Source of the DNA: Pseudomonadota bacterium
GTDB lineage: Bacteria > Pseudomonadota > Gammaproteobacteria > Burkholderiales > Burkholderiaceae_C
NCBI GenBank assembly: GCA_021848345.1
Contig: JAJZUV010000002.1
Location: forward strand, 186,001 to 250,000
Direction: 5' to 3'
DNA length: 64,000 nucleotides
Positions 34,339 to 42,824 of the stretch are shown here, in pieces. Position 1 is the first letter of the stretch. Every line of letters begins with the position of its first letter. The notes below the pieces were generated by a model. The model did no database searches and was not told the DNA's origin. It saw only the letters and a list, made by a program, of their open reading frames with translations. The position numbers and the translations under genes are program-made.

Positions 34339-36657
34339 TCAGAGCTCGAGCACCAGACGCGTGCCCACGGCGCGCGAGCAGCAGCTCATCATCTTGTCGT
34401 GGCGGGCGCGCTCCGTCGGGGTGAGCACCACGTCGCGGTGGTCGACCTCGCCTTCCAGCACCCGCACCTCGCAGGAACCGCACAGTCCCTCGCAGCAGTC
34501 GCTGGGCAGGTCGATGTTGGCGGCGCGCAGCGCCTGCAGCAGGGTCTGGTCGGCGCCCACGCGGATGCGCTGGCCGCTGTCGCTGAGCTCCACGTCGAAG
34601 GCATGCTCCTTCGTGGGGTCGAGCGCGCCGGCGCCGCCCTGGAAGCGCTCCACGCGCAGCGTGCCCGGCGGCCAGGCGGCCGACAGTTCCTGCAGCGCGT
34701 CGAGCAGGCGCTGCGGGCCGCAGGCGTAGACGCCGCAGCCCGCGGGCAGGTCGCGCAGTTCGCGCGCGTAATCGGCGCGCGCGCCCTGGTCGGCCGCGTG
34801 CAGGCGCAGGCGCTCGCCGTGCAGCGCGCGCAGTTCGTCCACGTAGGCCATGCCGGCGCGGGCGTGGCCGCTGTAGTGCAGCACGTAGTCCATGCCCAGG
34901 CGGCGCGCGCGCAGCGCCATCGCCGCGATGGGCGTGATGCCGATGCCGCCGGCGACGAACACCAGGCTCGGCGCGTTCTCGTCGAAGCCGAAATGGTTGC
35001 GCGGTCCGCGCAGACGCAGGCGGTCGCCCACGCGCAGTCGGGTGTGGATCCAGTGCGAGCCGCCGCGGCCCTCGGGTTCGTGCAGCACGGCCAGGCGCAG
35101 GCGGCGCGTGTCGTCGGGGTCGCCGCACAGCGAGTACTGGCGCGACAGGCCGGTGTCGCCGCATTCCAGGTCCACGTGGGCGCCGGGGCTCCAGCGCGGC
35201 AGCGCGCGCTGGTCGTCGGGCTCCAGTTCGATTTCCAGCACGCGCTCGGCCACGGGGCGCAGCGCCGCCACGCGCACCAGCCGCGCGCCGGTCGCGCGCG
35301 TGGACTCGCCGATGCGCACCGGCTGGCGCGCGTCGAGCAGCGCGGGATCGCGGCGCTCGGGGTTGTCGCGGGGGTCCCACTCGACCCACAGGTGTTCGGG
35401 GCCGCGGAAGGAGATGTTGGGCACGTAGCTGAAACGCTGCTCGGCCAGGCGCATGTGCGGCAGGCGCCGGGACAGTTCCTCCAGGAACACCTGCAGTTCC
35501 AGGCGCGCCAGGTTCTTGCCCATGCATTGATGCGCGCCGTAGCCGAAGGACAGGTGCTCCCCGGCGTTGTCGCGGTGGATGTCGAGCAGGTCGGCGTCGG
35601 TGAAGCGCGCGTCGTCGTGGTTGCCCGAGGTCATCACGATCAGCAGGCGCGAGCCGGCCGGAAGATCCACGCCGCCGACCCGCACGTCGTTCAGGGCCAC
35701 GCGGCGCCAGGCGACGATCGAACCCGACATGCGCAGGCATTCCTCGACCGCGTTGGGGATCAGCGAGGGGTCCTCGCAGATCTCGCGCCATGCGCTGGGG
35801 TGCTCCAGCAGCAGGCGCAGGGCGTTGGCGGTGGCGTTGGCGGTGGTTTCGTGGGCGGCGACGATGCCGGCCATCATCATCGAATGCAGGTAGGAGTCGG
35901 TGACCACGTCCGGATGCTCGGCCTGCATGCGGATGCCGAATTTCATCCAGCCCGGGCCCGAAGGGTCGGCGCGCATCTTGTCGAGGATGCGCCCGGCCAG
36001 GGCCCAGAAGTTGCCCACCGCGTGGGCGACTTCCAGTTGCTGGTCCGGGCTCGGGCGTCCCCAGGTGTTGACGGTATGGGCGATGGAATAACGCCGCAGC
36101 TGGGGCATATCCTCTTCGTCTATGCCCAGGAAGTGCAGCGCGATGGTCAGCGGAACCTCCCACAGCATGGCGTCGACCAGGTCGACGCGGCCGGAGTCGA
36201 TGAACCGGTCCACGTACTCGCGCGCCAGGCGGCGCGCCATGGGTTCGTGCTCGCGCACCGCCTCGGGCGTGAACGGGCCCAGCAGCAGGCGCCTGCGCGC
36301 CATGTGCGCCGGTTCGTCCTCGTTGACCAGGGTGCGGTTCATCGCGTAGCCGTAGGAGGCCATGACGGCCTGCGCCTGCTCGCTGGGCGGGGTGAGCTTT
36401 TCCAGCGCGTTGGACGGGCTGAAGTCGCGGTGGTTGCGGAACACGCCCTTGACGTCCTCGTAGCGCGTGACCACCCAGTAGCCCAGGGCCTCGCTGTAGA
36501 ACACCGGCAGTTGCTCGCGCGCCCAGCGCAGATATCGAGCCGGGTCGTCGTGGTAGCCGCTGGAGAAGGGATCGAAGCGCTCGGCGCCTACGGCGGGACA
36601 GGCGCCGGCGGCGCCGTGCATCGGGCAGCCCGCGGCTGCCGGGGAGGAAGGATTCAT
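34339..36657 (-). CDS. Self-sufficient cytochrome P450 fused to reductase (CYP116B type)
   Basis: Fusion protein of 772 residues. The P450 domain (about 1-430) has the I-helix AAHETT, the ExxR pair Glu306/Arg309 and the heme loop FGYGAHQCMG with Cys378. An FMN/NAD(P)H reductase domain of the phthalate dioxygenase reductase type follows (SRQYSLCGD, GGIGITP, YACGP). A C-terminal plant-type [2Fe-2S] domain has LPSDCCEGLCGSC and a final Cys. This is the layout of P450-RhF/CYP116B, which needs no separate redox partner and oxidises aromatic or aliphatic substrates. ATG at 36657 follows GGAG. A 30-base element sits 18 bases upstream. Confidence 0.94.
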   Translation of the reverse strand: MNPSSPAAAGCPMHGAAGACPAVGAERFDPFSSGYHDDPARYLRWAREQLPVFYSEALGYWVVTRYEDVKGVFRNHRDFSPSNALEKLTPPSEQAQAVMASYGYAMNRTLVNEDEPAHMARRRLLLGPFTPEAVREHEPMARRLAREYVDRFIDSGRVDLVDAMLWEVPLTIALHFLGIDEEDMPQLRRYSIAHTVNTWGRPSPDQQLEVAHAVGNFWALAGRILDKMRADPSGPGWMKFGIRMQAEHPDVVTDSYLHSMMMAGIVAAHETTANATANALRLLLEHPSAWREICEDPSLIPNAVEECLRMSGSIVAWRRVALNDVRVGGVDLPAGSRLLIVMTSGNHDDARFTDADLLDIHRDNAGEHLSFGYGAHQCMGKNLARLELQVFLEELSRRLPHMRLAEQRFSYVPNISFRGPEHLWVEWDPRDNPERRDPALLDARQPVRIGESTRATGARLVRVAALRPVAERVLEIELEPDDQRALPRWSPGAHVDLECGDTGLSRQYSLCGDPDDTRRLRLAVLHEPEGRGGSHWIHTRLRVGDRLRLRGPRNHFGFDENAPSLVFVAGGIGITPIAAMALRARRLGMDYVLHYSGHARAGMAYVDELRALHGERLRLHAADQGARADYARELRDLPAGCGVYACGPQRLLDALQELSAAWPPGTLRVERFQGGAGALDPTKEHAFDVELSDSGQRIRVGADQTLLQALRAANIDLPSDCCEGLCGSCEVRVLEGEVDHRDVVLTPTERARHDKMMSCCSRAVGTRLVLEL

Positions 36658-36674
36658 GGGCTGACTCCGCGTAT

Positions 36675-36704
36675 GGCGTAAGTCTAGTACGCAAAGCGTA
36701 ATGC
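36675..36704. promoter_or_regulatory. 30-bp putative IclR operator upstream of the P450 gene
   Basis: Read on the minus strand, the element follows TTACGC-N3-GCGTA-N6-TTACGC: an inverted pair with a third direct half-site. The same layout, base for base in the conserved parts, occurs at 37675-37704 in front of the IclR and binding-protein genes. It lies between the P450 ribosome site and the end of the IclR gene. Confidence 0.7.
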
Positions 36705-36769
36705 ACACGCGGGCAAACCCGTGCCGCGCGGACACGCCGGCCCGGGCGCGAGGATCCGGTCGCGCGAAC

Positions 36770-37621
36770 TCAGGCGCGGCGCGAGGTGGCGCCCGCGCCG
36801 TGGCCCAGCAAGGTGCTGCAGGCCTCGGCTTCGCGGCGCAAGGCTTGCGCCACGGCGCCGTCGGGCGAGGCGTCGAAGCCGCCGCTGGCGCCCAGCACGG
36901 TGAGCACCGCGCACACGGCACCGTTGACGTCGAACAAAGGCGCCGACACCGCGCTGATACCCGGCAGATAGACGTCGCGGATCACCGCCATGCGATGCGC
37001 GCGCACCTCGCGGCGCAACTCGCCCATCGGATCCTTCGCGTCGAGCGTGGCGCGGCGCTCGGAGCTGGAGCGCGCCAGTTCGGCGCGCGCCTGCGCCAGC
37101 ATCGCGGCATCGTCGCGCAGGCCCAGGAACACGCGCCCGGTGGCCGACCACAGCAGCGACATCACCGAGCCCACGCGCACGTTCACGGTGACCGGCAGCA
37201 CCGGTTCCTCGAAGCGCACGATGGTGGGCCCCTTGTTGCCCATGACGGCCAGGAAGCAGGTCAGCCCCAGTTGCTCGCGCAGGCGCGCCAGCGCGGGCTC
37301 GCCGATGCGCACCGGGTCGGCCTGGCGCATTGCCGTCACGCCGATCAGGATCGCCTCGGGCCCCAGGTAGTACTGCTGCGAGGCCGCGTCCTGGCACACC
37401 AGGCCCTCCTCGACGAAACTGGCCAGGTAGCGATGCACCTTGGCGGGGTGCTCCCCCACCTCGGCGGCCAGCGCGCTGAGCCCGGCGCGCCCGCCCAGGC
37501 GGGCCAGCGCCTTGAGCACCGCCACCCCGGTGGCAGCCGCCTGCACGCGCTGGCGGCGAGGCTTGGCCGGCGTTGGAGCCGGAGGGCAGACGGCTTTGGG
37601 AGAGGCGGGAGCACGGGGCAT
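36770..37621 (-). CDS. IclR-family transcriptional regulator
   Basis: Protein of 283 residues. An N-terminal winged helix (about 30-95; VAVLKALARLGGRAGLSALAAEVGEHPAKVHRYLASFVEEGLVCQD) is followed by the IclR effector domain (GNKGPTIVRFEEP, SATGRVFLGL, ISAVSAPLFDVNGAVCAVLTVLG). IclR proteins repress or activate catabolic genes with a small aromatic or organic acid effector. ATG at 37621. It is between the P450 gene and the divergent binding-protein gene, and matching 30-base elements occur in both adjacent control regions. Confidence 0.92.
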   Translation of the reverse strand: MPRAPASPKAVCPPAPTPAKPRRQRVQAAATGVAVLKALARLGGRAGLSALAAEVGEHPAKVHRYLASFVEEGLVCQDAASQQYYLGPEAILIGVTAMRQADPVRIGEPALARLREQLGLTCFLAVMGNKGPTIVRFEEPVLPVTVNVRVGSVMSLLWSATGRVFLGLRDDAAMLAQARAELARSSSERRATLDAKDPMGELRREVRAHRMAVIRDVYLPGISAVSAPLFDVNGAVCAVLTVLGASGGFDASPDGAVAQALRREAEACSTLLGHGAGATSRRA

Positions 37622-37674
37622 GGTGGGCGCCTTTATAGCCCACGGCGCCGTGTTCAGGGTAATCCCGGCGCCAC

Positions 37675-37704
37675 GAATTACGCACCGCGTAGACAATTTA
37701 CGCG
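37675..37704. promoter_or_regulatory. 30-bp putative IclR operator between iclR-type gene and binding-protein gene
   Basis: TTACGC-N3-GCGTA-N6-TTACGC on the plus strand, preceded by GAA and followed by G. It is in the 142-base divergent intergenic region, 54 bases before the regulator start and 60 before the binding-protein start, so it could control both. It matches 36675-36704 in order and spacing of all half-sites. Confidence 0.7.
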
Positions 37705-37763
37705 AAAGTCGCGCGCAGGCGCCAGGCGCCGCGCGCCCCGCACATTCATTCGAGGAGATCCCG

Positions 37764-38927
37764 TTGAAACCCTTCGCTCGTCTCGCGCTTGGCGCAACCC
37801 TGTGCGCCGCGGTCGCATCCCCGGCGCTGGCCGACGTGCACGTCGGTCTGGTGCTGTCGCTCACCGGCCCCGCGGCCTCGCTGGGCATTCCCGAGAAGAA
37901 GACCCTGGATCTGCTGCCCAAGGAGATCGCCGGCCAGAAGATCGACTACACGGTGCTCGACGATCGCTCCGATCCCACCGAGGCCGTGAAGGACACGCGC
38001 CAGCTGATCGACGTGGACAAGGTCGCGCTGGTCATCGGCGCGTCCACCACGCCCAGCTCGCTGGCCATGGTGGACGTGGTGGGGCAGGCGGCGGTGCCCA
38101 ACATCTCGCTGGCCTCGGGCAAGAGCATCGTGTTCCCGGTGCAGGGCAACCGGGAGTACGTGTTCAACTCGGTGCAGACCACCGCGCTGATGGCGCATTC
38201 CACCGCCCAGTACATGGCCCAGCACGGCGTGCACAAGGTGGCCTTCATCGGCTTCGCCAACGCGCTCGGCGAGGACTGGTTGCAGAATTTCGGCACCGAG
38301 GCGAAGAAGCAGGGCATCGACATCGTCGACGTGGAGCGCTTCGAGCCCACCGCCACCTCGGTCACCGGCGAGGTGCTGCACATCCTGGCCGCCAAGCCCC
38401 AGGCGGTACTGATCGCCGCGTCGGGAACTCCGGCCGCGCTGCCGCAGCGCGAGCTGAAGAAGGTGGGCTACAAGGGGCAGATCTACCAGACCCATGGCGT
38501 GGCCAACCCGGACTTCCTGCGCGTGTGCGGCGCCGACTGCGACGGCACGCTGCTGTCCCTGTCGCCCGGGGTCGTGGCGCGCCAGCTGCCGGCGACGAGC
38601 CCGGTCAAGGCCTCGGCGATGCGCTACGCCCAGGCGTACGAGGGCGCCTACGGGCGCCATACCCTGTCGCAGTTCAGCGTGGGTGCCTGGGATGCGGGCG
38701 TGATGATGGAACAGGCGATTCCGGTGGCCCTCCAACACGCGAGCCCGAAGGATCTGCCGGCCTTCCGCAAGGCCTTGCGCGATGCGCTGGAGGGCCTGCA
38801 CGGCGTGGCGGGTGCGCAGGGCGTCTACGACATGAGCCCGAGCAACCACAACGGGCTGGATGAACGCGCGGTCGCGGTCGCCGAGATCCGCGGCGGCGAC
38901 TGGAAGTTGATCAGCTACGGCAAGTGA
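37764..38927 (+). CDS. ABC transporter periplasmic binding protein, type 1 (LivJ-like)
   Basis: Protein of 387 residues with a signal peptide ending ASPALA-DV. The type 1 periplasmic fold shows GLVLSLTGPAASLGIPEKKTLDLLP, DDRSDPTEAVKDTRQLI, VIGASTTPSSLAMVDV and VAFIGFANALGEDWL. The start is a TTG at 37764 with GAGGAG about seven bases upstream; no ATG fits the signal peptide. These proteins bind branched-chain amino acids, amides or aromatic acids for ABC uptake. No permease or ATPase gene is nearby, so it must share a transporter. Divergent from the IclR gene. Confidence 0.9.
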   Translation: MKPFARLALGATLCAAVASPALADVHVGLVLSLTGPAASLGIPEKKTLDLLPKEIAGQKIDYTVLDDRSDPTEAVKDTRQLIDVDKVALVIGASTTPSSLAMVDVVGQAAVPNISLASGKSIVFPVQGNREYVFNSVQTTALMAHSTAQYMAQHGVHKVAFIGFANALGEDWLQNFGTEAKKQGIDIVDVERFEPTATSVTGEVLHILAAKPQAVLIAASGTPAALPQRELKKVGYKGQIYQTHGVANPDFLRVCGADCDGTLLSLSPGVVARQLPATSPVKASAMRYAQAYEGAYGRHTLSQFSVGAWDAGVMMEQAIPVALQHASPKDLPAFRKALRDALEGLHGVAGAQGVYDMSPSNHNGLDERAVAVAEIRGGDWKLISYGK

Positions 38928-38934
38928 TGCGCCA

Positions 38935-38954
38935 GCGCCCGGGCGACCGGGCGC
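38935..38954. terminator. Hairpin between convergent genes
   Basis: Perfect 8-bp stem, GCGCCCGG and CCGGGCGC, around a four-base loop, directly after the binding-protein stop and before the end of the convergent hypothetical gene. It has no T-run, but the position fits a shared terminator. Confidence 0.5.
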
Positions 38955-38963
38955 CTTGCCCCG

Positions 38964-39509
38964 TCAAGGGGCGGCCGACAGCAGCTGGCGATCCTCGTAC
39001 AGCGCCGGCTTTCCCGGCGAGCCGTTGCGTACCGCGCGTGCGAAGCGAACGATGCTGTCCAGGTTGTCGAAGCCGAAAGCCACTCCGCTCGGGCGGGGAT
39101 CGCCGTTGGCGGAGTACACGACGAACATCGGGCGGTCCAGATGGCCCTGGGCCAGCGTGCGCGCCTGCGCCGCATCCACTCCCAGGCGGAACTCGTCCTG
39201 GGCGCAAGGTTCGATTCCGTCGCATTCCCCGGCAAGGCGTTCCACGCGATAGCCCTGGCCGGTGCGCGGGCGCAGCACCACGAGGTCGAAGCGGCGCAAT
39301 GCGTAGCGGGCGGAGCGCGAATGCATCAGCGCGGCGACGTCCGCCGATTCCTCCCCGTGGCTCAGCACCAGCACGCCCACGCCGAGCAGGTGGCGTTGGT
39401 GCGCGTCCAGCTGGGAACGCTGAAGGGGAGTGGGTGCCCCGTGGGCGAGGGCTTGCAGGGCGTACAGGCTGAGGGCGGCGGCGAGGCCGCGAAGGGTCGA
39501 TCTGGGCAT
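38964..39509 (-). CDS. Hypothetical secreted protein
   Basis: Protein of 181 residues with a probable signal peptide (MPRSTLRGLAAALSLYALQALAHGA). The mature part contains SHGEESADVAALMHSRSARYALRRFDLVVLRP, a CDGIEPC pair of cysteines that could form a disulfide, RPMFVVYSANGDPRPSGVAFGFDNLDSIVRFARAV. I do not recognise a family. ATG at 39509 is chosen for the leader; an upstream in-frame ATG near 39593 is less likely. Codon use and the leader argue that it is a real gene. Confidence 0.6.
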   Translation of the reverse strand: MPRSTLRGLAAALSLYALQALAHGAPTPLQRSQLDAHQRHLLGVGVLVLSHGEESADVAALMHSRSARYALRRFDLVVLRPRTGQGYRVERLAGECDGIEPCAQDEFRLGVDAAQARTLAQGHLDRPMFVVYSANGDPRPSGVAFGFDNLDSIVRFARAVRNGSPGKPALYEDRQLLSAAP

Positions 39510-40005
39510 GGTGATCCGAAGGGTGCATCGGCCGCGGCAACCCCGCGGCGCCTCCCTGAGAATTAGAGGCAGGTTTTCCGCCGACGCGTTCATCAATATT
39601 GAGCATGAACCCCTCGATCAAGGGGGTGGCGCGGCGACCGCCGGATTTGTCGCATCCAGGCGTCAAGGCATTTGCGCCGGACTTCGGGAGTCCTCCCGGG
39701 GCGGCCGTGTTTTCCGCCGATCTCGGGGAATGACATCATCAAGTTTGCCGATGCCCCATGGGGTTTGGCCCCGAGGGCGGAACCCTGGCGAAGCCGCGGT
39801 TCGGGCGCCCCTATTCACGGTTTCTTGCATATTCCTTACATAATCGAGACTTGAATCGCAAGGAACTTGCAAGTGGCTTCGAAGGTATCATTTGATTACC
39901 AGCGAACACGCGGCATTACAATTCTTTCGACGGACTTTCCGGAATAATCGTCCGTACTCGCGAGGCACGAATCATGGTTGCCCGGAGTGATTCATTCGCG
40001 TCGAT
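39510..40005. other. AT-richer intergenic region with inverted repeats
   Basis: No gene is supportable here. The right half (about 39815-39990) is visibly richer in A and T than anything else in the window. It holds an imperfect inverted repeat, CTTGCATATTCCTT (39825-39838) with AAGGAACTTGCAAG (39861-39874), 12 of 14 positions pairing, and within it the perfect palindrome ACTTGCAAGT (39866-39875). This is probably the control region of the LuxR-type gene that follows. Confidence 0.45.
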
Positions 40006-40704
40006 ATGTTCGCTCCCCGATCGATTTCCCGACCCCGCGCTCCGGAAACCCCCTGGACGGGCTCGCGCGCGGTGGCCGCGGGTGACGCGGGCCTTTGCAT
40101 GGATGCCGCGATCGCGCTCGCGGCGGCGGTCCGCCATGCCGGACTGGGGGTGATGGCTCTGGGCAACGGGGGCCGACTGCTCTACGCCAACGAGGTCGCC
40201 CGATCCTGTCTGGGGCTCGGTGGTCCGTTGCGCCTTCGTCAAGGGCGCTTGGTGGCGACCGGTGCGGCCGGGCGCTATGTGTTCGAAGCCCTGGCGCGAC
40301 TGGACCAGACCGGGCGCCCCCAGTTCTTCGCGTTGCAGGGGCCGGCACGCGTGGCGGGCGGGACCGGAGCGGCCGCGCAGGCCTTTGCCGTCACGGCCTG
40401 CATCGAGGAACTCGGGCGCGTGCGCCAGCGCGTCCTGATCCTGGAGCCATTCGGCGAGCGCGGCCCGCTGGACGAGACGGCGCTGAGCCATTGGCTGGGC
40501 CTGACCGGCGCCCAGGCACGCGTGGCCGCCGCGCTGTCACGCGGTCTTTCCCCGGAAGAGGTCGCCAGGCATTGCGGTCGTTCGATCGCCACCATACGCA
40601 CCCATATCCGCGGGATCCTCGAACGCACCAACCTGGAAAGCCTGCAGCAGCTCTACCGCGCCCTGGCCGGCCTGGGCCGCGGCTGGTTCGCGGCATCCAG
40701 GTAA
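40006..40704 (+). CDS. LuxR-type HTH regulator with PAS-like N-terminus
   Basis: Protein of 232 residues. The N-terminal part (about 35-140) resembles a PAS fold ([42 protein letters not shown]). The C-terminus is a LuxR/GerE helix-turn-helix ([51 protein letters not shown]). ATG at 40006 has no good ribosome site; ATG at 40099 is an alternative. The last 52 bases overlap the convergent D-serine dehydratase gene. Effector and targets are unknown. Confidence 0.82.
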   Translation: MFAPRSISRPRAPETPWTGSRAVAAGDAGLCMDAAIALAAAVRHAGLGVMALGNGGRLLYANEVARSCLGLGGPLRLRQGRLVATGAAGRYVFEALARLDQTGRPQFFALQGPARVAGGTGAAAQAFAVTACIEELGRVRQRVLILEPFGERGPLDETALSHWLGLTGAQARVAAALSRGLSPEEVARHCGRSIATIRTHIRGILERTNLESLQQLYRALAGLGRGWFAASR

Positions 40705-42011
40705 GCCCGCATCTCGGCCTCGGGCACCATGCCGCCGCCGGTCGCCCACGCCAGGTGGGTCGCCGCGCGCGCGGATTCGGGCACGCGCGTGCAGGCGGCG
40801 AAGCCGGCCAGCGCCGAGGGTTCCAGGCGCAGGCCTTCGCTGCGATCCAGCAGCGCCAGCAAGCCCAGCAACTCCGCGTCGTCCACCGTGCAGTAGCCGT
40901 CCACCAGGTGCTGCACGGTGCGTCCGACGAGAGCCGAGGCGCGGCCCACGGCAAGCCCATCGGCGATGGTGCGGTTGTCGATGCCGAAATCCTGCACCGA
41001 CACCGCGTCGTGCAGCCCGGTGTACACGCCCAGCAGCATGCAGGGTGAATGCGTGGGTTCGGCGAACAGGCAGTGCACGGCGTCGCCGAAGGCGAGCTTC
41101 AGCCCGAAGGCCACGCCGCCCGGCGCGCCGCCGACCCCGCAGGGCAGGTGCACCCACAGCGGGTGCTCGGCGTCCACGCGCACTCCCGCCTCGTCGAGCT
41201 GGTCGCGCAGGCGCCGTGCGGCGACCGCGTAGCCGAGGAACAGCTGGCGCGAGTTCTCGTCGTCGACGAAGTGGCAGCGCGGGTCGGCGGCGGCCTCGTC
41301 GCGGCCCTCGCGCACGGCGGCACCGTAGTCGCCGGCATGCTCCACCACGCGCACGCCGCGTTCGCGCAGCAGGCGCTTTTTCCATTCCCGCGCATCGGCC
41401 GACATGTGCACGCTGACCTGAAAGCCCAGCGCGGCGCCGACGATGCCGATGGAAAGCCCCAGGTTGCCGGTGGAGGCCACCGCGATGCGGTGCGCGGCGA
41501 ACAGCTCACGCGCGGGAGCATCGGCCAGTCGGGCGTAGTCGTCGTCCGGGCGCAGCAGGCCCGCGGCCAGCGCCAGGCTTTCCGCCTGCTGCAGCACCTC
41601 GTGGATGCCGCCGCGCGCCTTGATCGAGCCGGAGATGGGCAGATGGCTGTCCAGCTTGACCCACAGATCCCCGTGGTGCGGCGCGCCGTGGCGTTGGCGC
41701 AGCGCCTCGCGCATGGCGGGAAGTCGCCGCAGCGGCGATTCGATCAGCCCTTGCCGCGGCGCCGTCTCGGGAAACACCCGCGCCACCCACGGCGCGAAAC
41801 GCTGCAGCCGCCGGGCCGCCTCGTCCACGTCGGCCTCGCCCAGGGCGCAGCCGGCCAGCGCCGACGTGGCCGGTTGCAGGGCAGGGTTGAACCAGGTGGT
41901 CTCGCGCAGCGCCATCAACTCGCGCAGCAGCGGATGGCTGCGCAGCCAGTCCTCGACGCCGCGCCCGGCGATCGTGGCCTGCCCCTGCGCCCCGGGGATC
42001 GCGTCGTGCAT
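40653..42011 (-). CDS. dsdA: D-serine ammonia-lyase (DsdA type)
   Basis: PLP fold-type II enzyme of 452 residues that converts D-serine to pyruvate and ammonia. The PLP lysine is Lys131 in [14 protein letters not shown], the DsdA hallmark. Other family parts are [61 protein letters not shown] and the C-terminal [17 protein letters not shown] at 42011 overlaps the GntR stop by one base, so the two are one operon. A related hydroxy-amino-acid dehydratase activity cannot be excluded. Confidence 0.92.
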   Translation of the reverse strand: MHDAIPGAQGQATIAGRGVEDWLRSHPLLRELMALRETTWFNPALQPATSALAGCALGEADVDEAARRLQRFAPWVARVFPETAPRQGLIESPLRRLPAMREALRQRHGAPHHGDLWVKLDSHLPISGSIKARGGIHEVLQQAESLALAAGLLRPDDDYARLADAPARELFAAHRIAVASTGNLGLSIGIVGAALGFQVSVHMSADAREWKKRLLRERGVRVVEHAGDYGAAVREGRDEAAADPRCHFVDDENSRQLFLGYAVAARRLRDQLDEAGVRVDAEHPLWVHLPCGVGGAPGGVAFGLKLAFGDAVHCLFAEPTHSPCMLLGVYTGLHDAVSVQDFGIDNRTIADGLAVGRASALVGRTVQHLVDGYCTVDDAELLGLLALLDRSEGLRLEPSALAGFAACTRVPESARAATHLAWATGGGMVPEAEMRAYLDAANQPRPRPARAR

Positions 42012-42682
42012 CACGGCGCGGTCACGGCCACCAGGCGCTGGTAGCCGCGTCCGACGTGGGCGCGCATGGTCTGCGCCGCGCGCTCGGGTTCGCGCGTGGC
42101 CAGCGCATCGACGATCGCACGGTGCTCGTCCTGCGAGGCATGGCTTTCATGGGTGACGGAGAAGTAGCGCCGGCGCAGCAGGTGCATGCGGTCGATCACG
42201 CGGCGGTAGAACTCCAGCAAGGTGGCGTTGCCGGTCATTTGCACCACGCGGTCGTGGAAGTCGATGTTCAGCGAGAAGTAGGAGGTCATGTCGCCGCGCC
42301 CGGCGGCATCGTCGAGGCGCTTGAGCAGGGTACGCAGTTCCTTGAGCTGCGCCTCGGTGATGCGCGGCGCCAGCAGGCGCCCGGTGGCCTCGTCCAGCGC
42401 GGCGCGAAGTTCGTAGAGTTCGCGCGCCTCGGTCTCGCCGATCTCGCGCACGAACACCCCGCGGTTCTTCTCCAGCTTCACCAGTCCGGCGGCCTCCAGG
42501 CCCCGGAAGGCCTCGCGGATGGGGGCCCGGCTGACCTTGAAGTGCTGCGCGAAGCTCAGCTCGTTGAGCTTGTCTCCCGCGGCCAGCTCTCCGGTCTTGA
42601 TCAGGCGCAGGATCTCCTCGTGCACCAGGTCGGAAACCGAGCGCGTCTGGAGGATCTGGAGATTGCTGAGAGCCGTGGTCAT
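42011..42682 (-). CDS. GntR-family regulator with FCD domain
   Basis: Protein of 223 residues. The winged helix (about 15-75; [50 protein letters not shown]) is followed by an all-helical FCD ligand domain with potential metal ligands in [19 protein letters not shown] and RAHV. Such regulators bind organic acids and recognise TNGTNNNACNA-like palindromes; a TTGTCGACAA site lies in the divergent region. It is in an operon with dsdA and divergent from the MmgE/PrpD gene. Confidence 0.92.
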   Translation of the reverse strand: MTTALSNLQILQTRSVSDLVHEEILRLIKTGELAAGDKLNELSFAQHFKVSRAPIREAFRGLEAAGLVKLEKNRGVFVREIGETEARELYELRAALDEATGRLLAPRITEAQLKELRTLLKRLDDAAGRGDMTSYFSLNIDFHDRVVQMTGNATLLEFYRRVIDRMHLLRRRYFSVTHESHASQDEHRAIVDALATREPERAAQTMRAHVGRGYQRLVAVTAP

Positions 42683-42782
42683 GCACTTCCTCGAGGTCCG
42701 GCGGGCCGTTCCCGCAGGTGTGCGAATCGTAGCGTGAAGGCATAGCGTGAAGGCACTCGACCCTGGTCGGATGTTCATGTAG

Positions 42783-42796
42783 GATTGTCGACAATC
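42783..42796. promoter_or_regulatory. Probable GntR operator
   Basis: GATTGTCGACAATC is a perfect 14-bp palindrome containing TTGTCGACAA, the typical core of FCD-type GntR operators. It is 101 bases before the GntR start and 29 before the MmgE/PrpD start, in the 142-base divergent region. A further CGACAA follows on the right. Confidence 0.65.
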
Positions 42797-42824
42797 GACA
42801 AATTGCACCGCAGGAGGGCCGCCC

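Noticed and set aside
37641-37652. CACGGCGCCGTG palindrome upstream of the IclR gene
   Set aside because: It is a perfect 12-bp palindrome but GC-only type sequences of this kind are common in such DNA, and the better-supported 30-bp element lies nearby.
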